A DNA stretch of 9,977 bases from Gammaproteobacteria bacterium. Its GTDB lineage: Bacteria; Pseudomonadota; Gammaproteobacteria; JAURND01. Below are positions 5,972 through 9,977 of this stretch, in pieces. Each line of letters begins with the position of its first letter. Positions within the stretch are counted from its first letter, which is position 1. The stretch is taken from assembly GCA_030830425.1 (NCBI GenBank), contig JAURND010000076.1, positions 1 to 9,977 on the forward strand, in the 5' to 3' direction. The translations under genes and the position numbers were made by a program. The notes beneath the pieces were generated by a model. That model did not search any database. It worked only from the letters and a program-made list of their open reading frames with translations, and had not been told where the DNA came from.

Positions 5972-7492
5972 ATGAAAAGAACATTTACCAAAAAAAAACC
6001 AGCTATTCCTTTTGAAACGACTATCGATCGCCTCAGCCATGAAGGACGCGGTATCGCAATGGTCAATGGCAAAAAAAAATTCCTACAAAACGGATTACCC
6101 CATGAAACAGTCATTGCTATTGATACGCGTCGGCATAGCACTTATGACGAAGGTGAAGTCATGGAGGTGCTCAGCGCGTCAACTGATCGAATCGATCCTG
6201 TATGCCCGCATACGCAAATATGTGGCGGATGCAGTTTGCAACACATGAACCCAGATAGCCAACTGCAATTTAAGCAAACGGTGCTCATGGAGCAACTGCA
6301 ACACATCGGTGGGATTACCCCAATCCATATTCTAGCGCCCTTAAAAAGCCCGACCGTGGGTTATCGACACAAAGCTCGATTAGGCGTCAAATATGTAGGC
6401 GCCAAGCAAAAAGTGCTTGTTGGTTTTCGCGAGAAAAATGGTCGCTACCTCGCAGACATTGATCAATGCTCAGTGCTACACCCTAGCGTTGGCCAACAGA
6501 TCACTACACTAAGTCAGTTTATTCAAGGGCTTGATGCCTACGATTCCATTCCGCAAATTGAAGTGGCCATTGGTGATGATGCAACTGCACTCATTTTCAG
6601 ACATCTACAACCTTTGTCTGAACAAGACATAGCGCAGTTAAAAATCTTTGGCGATACACATCATTTTAGCATTTATTTGCAGCCCGGCGGCATTGACAGT
6701 ATCCACCTAATTTCAGATGCCCCTGCATTACTGAGTTACGATATCTTTATTTCAGCAAGCATGGGAAATGAGGACGAGAACGACCCCAGCATTTCAAAGA
6801 CGGACATATCTTTATCGGATTTGAAAGATATGGGTAGACGTCGACCTCATGAGACACCGCAGCATAGTGGGGCCTATGTGAGGATGGCGAATGAGGGCGA
6901 GAACGACCCCAGCATTTCAAAGACGATAAAGATACAATTTCATCCAAATAACTTCACCCAAATTAATCCCTACATCAACCAGAAAATGATCAATCAAGCA
7001 ATCGCGCTATTAAAACTGACACCTGATGATGAGCTGCTGGATTTATTTTGTGGGCTTGGAAATTTTACTTTACCGCTGGCTAAATATTGTAGACATATTA
7101 TCGGTGTAGAAGGTGAAGAAAAACTGGTCAAGCGTGCGATGGATAATGCAATACTCAATAACATTGAGAACGCACAGTTTTATACTGCAAATTTATGCAG
7201 TGATTTTTCAACGATGCCCTTTATGCAAAAAAAGTTTGATAAAATCTTATTGGATCCACCTAGAACGGGTGCTTTAGAGACTGTAAAAATCATCGCAGCT
7301 TTAAAAGTAAAACTGATTTTATATGTCTCTTGTAATCCAGCTACATTGGCGCGTGATGCAAAGATACTCATTGAGCACGGTTATCAGTTGATGAATGCAG
7401 GTGTGATGGATATGTTTCCACATACCAGTCATGTGGAGTCGATGGCATTATTTGAACTTCGCGGCAATTCCCGCCACTTTCGCGAGCCTTAG
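5972..7492 (+). CDS. rlmD: 23S rRNA (uracil(1939)-C(5))-methyltransferase RlmD, with an in-frame repeat-encoded insertion
   Basis: RlmD is an iron-sulfur, SAM-dependent enzyme that makes m5U1939 in 23S rRNA. The N-terminal TRAM-like domain covers about residues 12-69. The [4Fe-4S] ligands are Cys78, Cys84, Cys87 (CPHTQICGGC) and Cys166. The Rossmann part has LLDLFCGLGNFTLPLA (356-370), GVEG (378-381), LLDPPRTGA (426-434), the catalytic Cys454 in YVSCNPATLARD and Glu489 in SHVESMALF. The four-cysteine set and neighbour relA favour RlmD over RlmC or TrmA. At 506 residues it is about 70 longer than E. coli RlmD (433). Comparing motif spacing, about 61 residues are extra between Cys166 and Cys454, mostly residues 264-318, encoded by the palindromic repeat. 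The tail RGNSRHFREP also exceeds the family end. The frame is intact, so I call it a gene; activity is inferred. The Shine-Dalgarno is weak. Confidence 0.96.
   Translation: MKRTFTKKKPAIPFETTIDRLSHEGRGIAMVNGKKKFLQNGLPHETVIAIDTRRHSTYDEGEVMEVLSASTDRIDPVCPHTQICGGCSLQHMNPDSQLQFKQTVLMEQLQHIGGITPIHILAPLKSPTVGYRHKARLGVKYVGAKQKVLVGFREKNGRYLADIDQCSVLHPSVGQQITTLSQFIQGLDAYDSIPQIEVAIGDDATALIFRHLQPLSEQDIAQLKIFGDTHHFSIYLQPGGIDSIHLISDAPALLSYDIFISASMGNEDENDPSISKTDISLSDLKDMGRRRPHETPQHSGAYVRMANEGENDPSISKTIKIQFHPNNFTQINPYINQKMINQAIALLKLTPDDELLDLFCGLGNFTLPLAKYCRHIIGVEGEEKLVKRAMDNAILNNIENAQFYTANLCSDFSTMPFMQKKFDKILLDPPRTGALETVKIIAALKVKLILYVSCNPATLARDAKILIEHGYQLMNAGVMDMFPHTSHVESMALFELRGNSRHFREP
6767..6934. repeat. 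Palindromic repeat element inserted in frame within rlmD
   Basis: Two structures overlap. A 36-bp direct repeat occurs at 6767-6802 and 6890-6925 with one mismatch, encoding NEDENDPSISKT and NEGENDPSISKT. An imperfect palindrome pairs 6807-6850 with 6891-6934: 32 of 44 positions are complementary, with the outer ten (TATCTTTATC / GATAAAGATA) perfect and TTTGAAA / TTTCAAA just inside. The 40-base centre holds a smaller pair CATAG / CTATG (6863-6867, 6873-6877). Codons 264-318 covering it are free of stops. The encoded segment lies between LLSYDIF and IKIQFHPNNFTQIN, which are almost adjacent in E. coli RlmD. The opposite strand is also open through it. Confidence 0.82.
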
Positions 7493-7497
7493 CCGTA

Positions 7498-7647
7498 TAT
7501 ACTGCTCATACTTGAATGTGAGAATTTTAATGTATCTGCTTTTTTGATACGAGCAGTATAAACTGTTTGAATTTAAGGGGGCAGCAGCACACTGCCCCCT
7601 TAAAAAACCCCCTGGTTTTGTCTCACTTTCAATGAGAACGAGTTATA
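7498..7647. repeat. Modular palindromic intergenic repeat, copy D
   Basis: This copy fills nearly the whole rlmD/relA gap. Module 1 pairs TATACTGCTC (7498-7507) with GAGCAGTATA (7551-7560), both perfect. The core is the best formed in the window: TTTAAGGGGGCAG (7572-7584) pairs perfectly with CTGCCCCCTTAAA (7592-7604) around a 7-nt loop. The right end TCTCACTTTCAATGAGAACG plus AGTTATA (7621-7647) is an imperfect inverted match of the left end, which has TATACTGCTCATACTTGAATGTGAGA split as 7498-7510 and 7511-7523. The element starts 5 bp after the rlmD stop and ends 6 bp before the relA ATG. Confidence 0.9.
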
Positions 7648-7653
7648 CCTGCC

Positions 7654-9870
7654 ATGAAAACACAATCACTACTCATCAGCCCTCATGCGCACAGTGTCAA
7701 TATCGAGCAATGGTTGACGCATCTATTTACTAAATATTCTCCGATACAAAATCCTTTGTTGCATCAGGCTGCAGCACTGGTGCGACTCACGGGGACCGAC
7801 TGCGCGACAATCACAGGGCAGTCTTGTTTAGAACACAGCACTCAAATCGCTGATGTTTTATTTGGTCTCAACGTCGATCAAGAAACACTGGCTGCCGCTT
7901 TGCTTTATCCTTGTGTAGTTTATGCAGATCTGAGCATTGATGATGTGGCTGAACAAACAAATACAACGATTGCCAAGCTAGTCAGTGGTGTTAAGAAAAT
8001 GGATACCCTGCAAGTACTGTCTGAACAAAACCAAAAAGCCTTTTCAAAAAACACGCTAGACAATGTGAGAAAAATGCTGCTGGCCATTGTGGATGATGTT
8101 CGTATTGTGCTGATCAAATTAGCAGAAAGGTTGGTCGTTCTCAGAAACATGTCTTTGTTGTCGGTATTAGATAAACAACACGAGGCTAAAATCACCCAAG
8201 ATATTTATGCCCCATTGGCAAATCGTTTAGGTATTGGTCAATTAAAATGGGAATTAGAAGATTTATCTTTGCGATATTTGAATCCAGATATTTATAGTTC
8301 TATTTGTCAATCGCTGGATAGCACACGTTTAGAACGTGAACAATATGTCAAAACAGTCATCAACTTACTAAAAACGGAAGCAGAAAAACTGGGCATTTCA
8401 CCCATAGAAGTCACGGGTCGCGCCAAACATATCTACAGTCTTTATAAGAAAATGACTCGTAAAAAAATCGCATTTTCTGAGATTTATGATGTGATCGCTT
8501 TTCGTTTTCTTGCCACAAGCATTGAGGATTGCTATGCCTTACTCGGACATGTGCATAGTCTTTGGATGCCGATTAGCAAAGAATTTGATGATTATATTAC
8601 TCAACAAAAATCGAATGGCTATCAATCTATTCACACCGCTGTTGTTGGGCCTGAAAACAAAGTCATTGAAATTCAAATTCGCACGTTTGATATGCATCAA
8701 CATGCGGAACTTGGCGTAGCGGCACATTGGATTTATAAAGAAGGCTCGCCCATTAAAACTGGCTATGAGGCAAAAATTGCTTGGTTAAGACAAGTGATGG
8801 AATGGCAAACAGAAATGTCGGCTACTGAAGACCAAAAGCAGCAAGCACAGACACATCTGTTCGATGATCATATTTATGTTTTCACCCCTCAAGGTGATGT
8901 CATTGAATTAATCAAAGACGCAACACCCTTAGATTTTGCTTACCATATTCATACCGGCTTAGGTCACCGTTGCCGAGGCGCAAAAGTGGGCGGACATATT
9001 GTGCCTTTAACCTATCATCTGAAAATGGGTGATTGTGTCGATATTATTGCGACTAAAGAAGAACATCCGAGCCGCGATTGGCTATCTCCTAGTTTAGGCT
9101 ATTTAAAAACCTCACGGGCTAAATCTAAAGTATTGCATTGGTTTCGCGTACAAAATGCTGAACAAAATTTATTACACGGCAAAGCGATGCTAGAAAAAGA
9201 GTTAAAGCGATTGGGGATAAAAAAAATTGATGAGGAAAAACTAGCTAAAAAAATGCACCTATCCTCCCTAGAAGAGTTATGGATTGCGCTAGGTCGTGGA
9301 GACACCACATTAATCGCGATCATCCATGCGATACAAAGTCTCATAGAGCCTGCGATTGAAAAACAAGAATTCGTTCCTGTTATTCGAAACCACTCACCTA
9401 AACCTTTGGCGCATACCCATGCGGATATTGATATTTTAGGTATTGGCAATTTACTCACACATATAGCAACCTGTTGCAACCCTATTCCAGGTGATCTAAT
9501 TATTGGCTATGTCACCCAACGACAAGGGATTTCTATTCATCGCCAAGATTGTACAAATTTCTTGCATATGCAAAGTAATACGCAACAAAAAGCGCGAACC
9601 ATACAAGTGAACTGGGGACAAAAAACCCAACAACAATATAAAGTGAATTTGGTTATCAATGCTTATGACCGATATGATTTAATTCGCGATGTGACACAAA
9701 TATTGGTCAGCGAAAATTTATCTATCTTGGGATTAAATTGTGCGATCAACCAAACCGATCATACGGCGCATATTACATTAAGCACTGAGATGAACAGCTT
9801 ACAACCATTGAGTCGTATTTTGGCGCGGATGATGCAATTGACTAATGTGATAGAGGCAAAAAGGGTTTAG
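7654..9870 (+). CDS. relA: GTP pyrophosphokinase RelA ((p)ppGpp synthetase I)
   Basis: RelA binds stalled ribosomes carrying uncharged tRNA and makes (p)ppGpp from ATP and GTP/GDP, starting the stringent response. The 738 residues are close to E. coli RelA (744). The N-terminal hydrolase-like domain (about 40-200) is degenerate: the LLHD motif of active hydrolases reads LLYP (83-86). The synthetase domain (about 240-365) has Asp279, Glu310-Phe-Asp-Asp313 (the EXDD form typical of synthetase-only RelA), NGYQSIHT (321-328) and Glu339 in VIEIQIRT. A TGS domain follows (about 404-465, IYVFTPQGDVIEL), then a helical region, a zinc-finger-like segment with Cys607, Cys608, His629 and Cys633, and a C-terminal ACT domain (about 664-738). 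It follows rlmD, as in E. coli, but the 161-bp gap is almost wholly repeat copy D. A clear Shine-Dalgarno is missing; GAG ends 11 nt before the ATG. Confidence 0.97.
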   Translation: MKTQSLLISPHAHSVNIEQWLTHLFTKYSPIQNPLLHQAAALVRLTGTDCATITGQSCLEHSTQIADVLFGLNVDQETLAAALLYPCVVYADLSIDDVAEQTNTTIAKLVSGVKKMDTLQVLSEQNQKAFSKNTLDNVRKMLLAIVDDVRIVLIKLAERLVVLRNMSLLSVLDKQHEAKITQDIYAPLANRLGIGQLKWELEDLSLRYLNPDIYSSICQSLDSTRLEREQYVKTVINLLKTEAEKLGISPIEVTGRAKHIYSLYKKMTRKKIAFSEIYDVIAFRFLATSIEDCYALLGHVHSLWMPISKEFDDYITQQKSNGYQSIHTAVVGPENKVIEIQIRTFDMHQHAELGVAAHWIYKEGSPIKTGYEAKIAWLRQVMEWQTEMSATEDQKQQAQTHLFDDHIYVFTPQGDVIELIKDATPLDFAYHIHTGLGHRCRGAKVGGHIVPLTYHLKMGDCVDIIATKEEHPSRDWLSPSLGYLKTSRAKSKVLHWFRVQNAEQNLLHGKAMLEKELKRLGIKKIDEEKLAKKMHLSSLEELWIALGRGDTTLIAIIHAIQSLIEPAIEKQEFVPVIRNHSPKPLAHTHADIDILGIGNLLTHIATCCNPIPGDLIIGYVTQRQGISIHRQDCTNFLHMQSNTQQKARTIQVNWGQKTQQQYKVNLVINAYDRYDLIRDVTQILVSENLSILGLNCAINQTDHTAHITLSTEMNSLQPLSRILARMMQLTNVIEAKRV

Positions 9871-9886
9871 GGGCTGTTAGAAGGGC

Positions 9887-9977
9887 TATACTCGTACTTG
9901 AAAGTGAGAATCTTTATGTGTCTGCTTTTTTGATACGAACAGTATCATCTATTTGAATTTAAGGGGGCAGCAAAACA
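9887..9977. repeat. Modular palindromic intergenic repeat, copy E (cut by window end)
   Basis: This copy begins TATACTCGTACTTGAAAGTG 17 bp after the relA stop and aligns with the left 94 bases of copy D with a 3-base gap. It shares AGTGAGAAT-like sequence, TCTGCTTTTTTGATACGA (9920-9937) and TTTGAATTTAAGGGGGCAGC (9953-9972). The core left arm TTTAAGGGGG (9958-9967) is present, while the right arm lies beyond the window. Together with copy D it brackets relA with like-oriented copies. Confidence 0.85.

Noticed and set aside
6761..6934. Insertion read as a frameshift or pseudogene of rlmD
   Set aside because: The frame is continuous across the insertion and all iron-sulfur, SAM-binding and catalytic motifs on both sides are intact and correctly spaced.
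6747..6947. Antisense reading frame of 66 codons across the rlmD insertion as a real gene
   Set aside because: It lies wholly on the opposite strand of a well-supported gene, its content is explained by the palindromic repeat, and no Shine-Dalgarno or domain supports it. It is mentioned only as a property of the element.
7572..7604. Core hairpins of copies A-E as Rho-independent terminators
   Set aside because: The stem fits, but it is followed by AAAAACCCCC in one direction and AAATTCAAAC in the other, with no U-tract after it in either. They may stall or protect RNA ends, but a terminator call is not supported.
7654..9870. Bifunctional SpoT/Rel instead of RelA
   Set aside because: The hydrolase HD motif reads LLYP, the synthetase carries the EXDD form, and the gene follows rlmD; all indicate synthetase-only RelA.
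4496..9879. 13-bp repeat TTAGGGGCTGTTA at 4496-4508 and 9867-9879 as an attachment or insertion site
   Set aside because: It is short, one copy includes the relA stop codon, and distances to the nearby hairpin repeats differ, so chance or a weak repeat edge cannot be separated.

Overview
The window looks like a chromosomal segment of an AT-leaning gammaproteobacterium, most plausibly a member of the Legionellales (Coxiella/Legionella/Rickettsiella-like). Three points support this. rlmD lies immediately upstream of relA, as in many gammaproteobacteria. A GatCAB amidotransferase is present, which enteric bacteria lack. LeuRS has the short form without the E. coli leucine-specific insertion but with four cysteines of a zinc ribbon. 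The genus cannot be fixed from this sequence alone.

Layout. On the minus strand, read right to left, are leuS (4472-2001), gatC (about 1773-1492) and the first 340 codons of gatA (1022 to beyond position 1). All three serve aminoacyl-tRNA supply. On the plus strand are a TraX-family membrane protein (4963-5694), rlmD for 23S rRNA m5U methylation (5972-7492) and relA for (p)ppGpp synthesis (7654-9870). leuS and traX are divergent.

The striking part is the repeat content. A family of palindromic, modular repeats of about 100-190 bp fills the gatA/gatC gap (copy A), the leuS/traX gap (tandem copies B and C), the rlmD/relA gap (copy D) and the sequence after relA (copy E, cut by the window end). 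All share a core stem-loop built on TTTAAGGGGG / CCCCCTTAAA and ends built on TATACTCGT / ACGAGTATA. A second, unrelated repeat of 53 bp occurs in the gatC/leuS gap and upstream of rlmD.

A third palindromic repeat sits inside the rlmD reading frame. It adds about 55-60 residues between the middle and catalytic parts of the enzyme without breaking the frame, comparable in kind to the Rickettsia palindromic elements that insert into protein genes. All recognised catalytic residues of RlmD remain.

The genes themselves are ordinary translation, rRNA-modification and stringent-response functions plus one membrane protein probably acquired by transfer. I see no phage, CRISPR, toxin-antitoxin or defence system. 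The candidate novelty is the repeat biology: an in-frame palindromic insertion, and modular intergenic repeats that supply the whole leader of relA and separate gatC from gatA.
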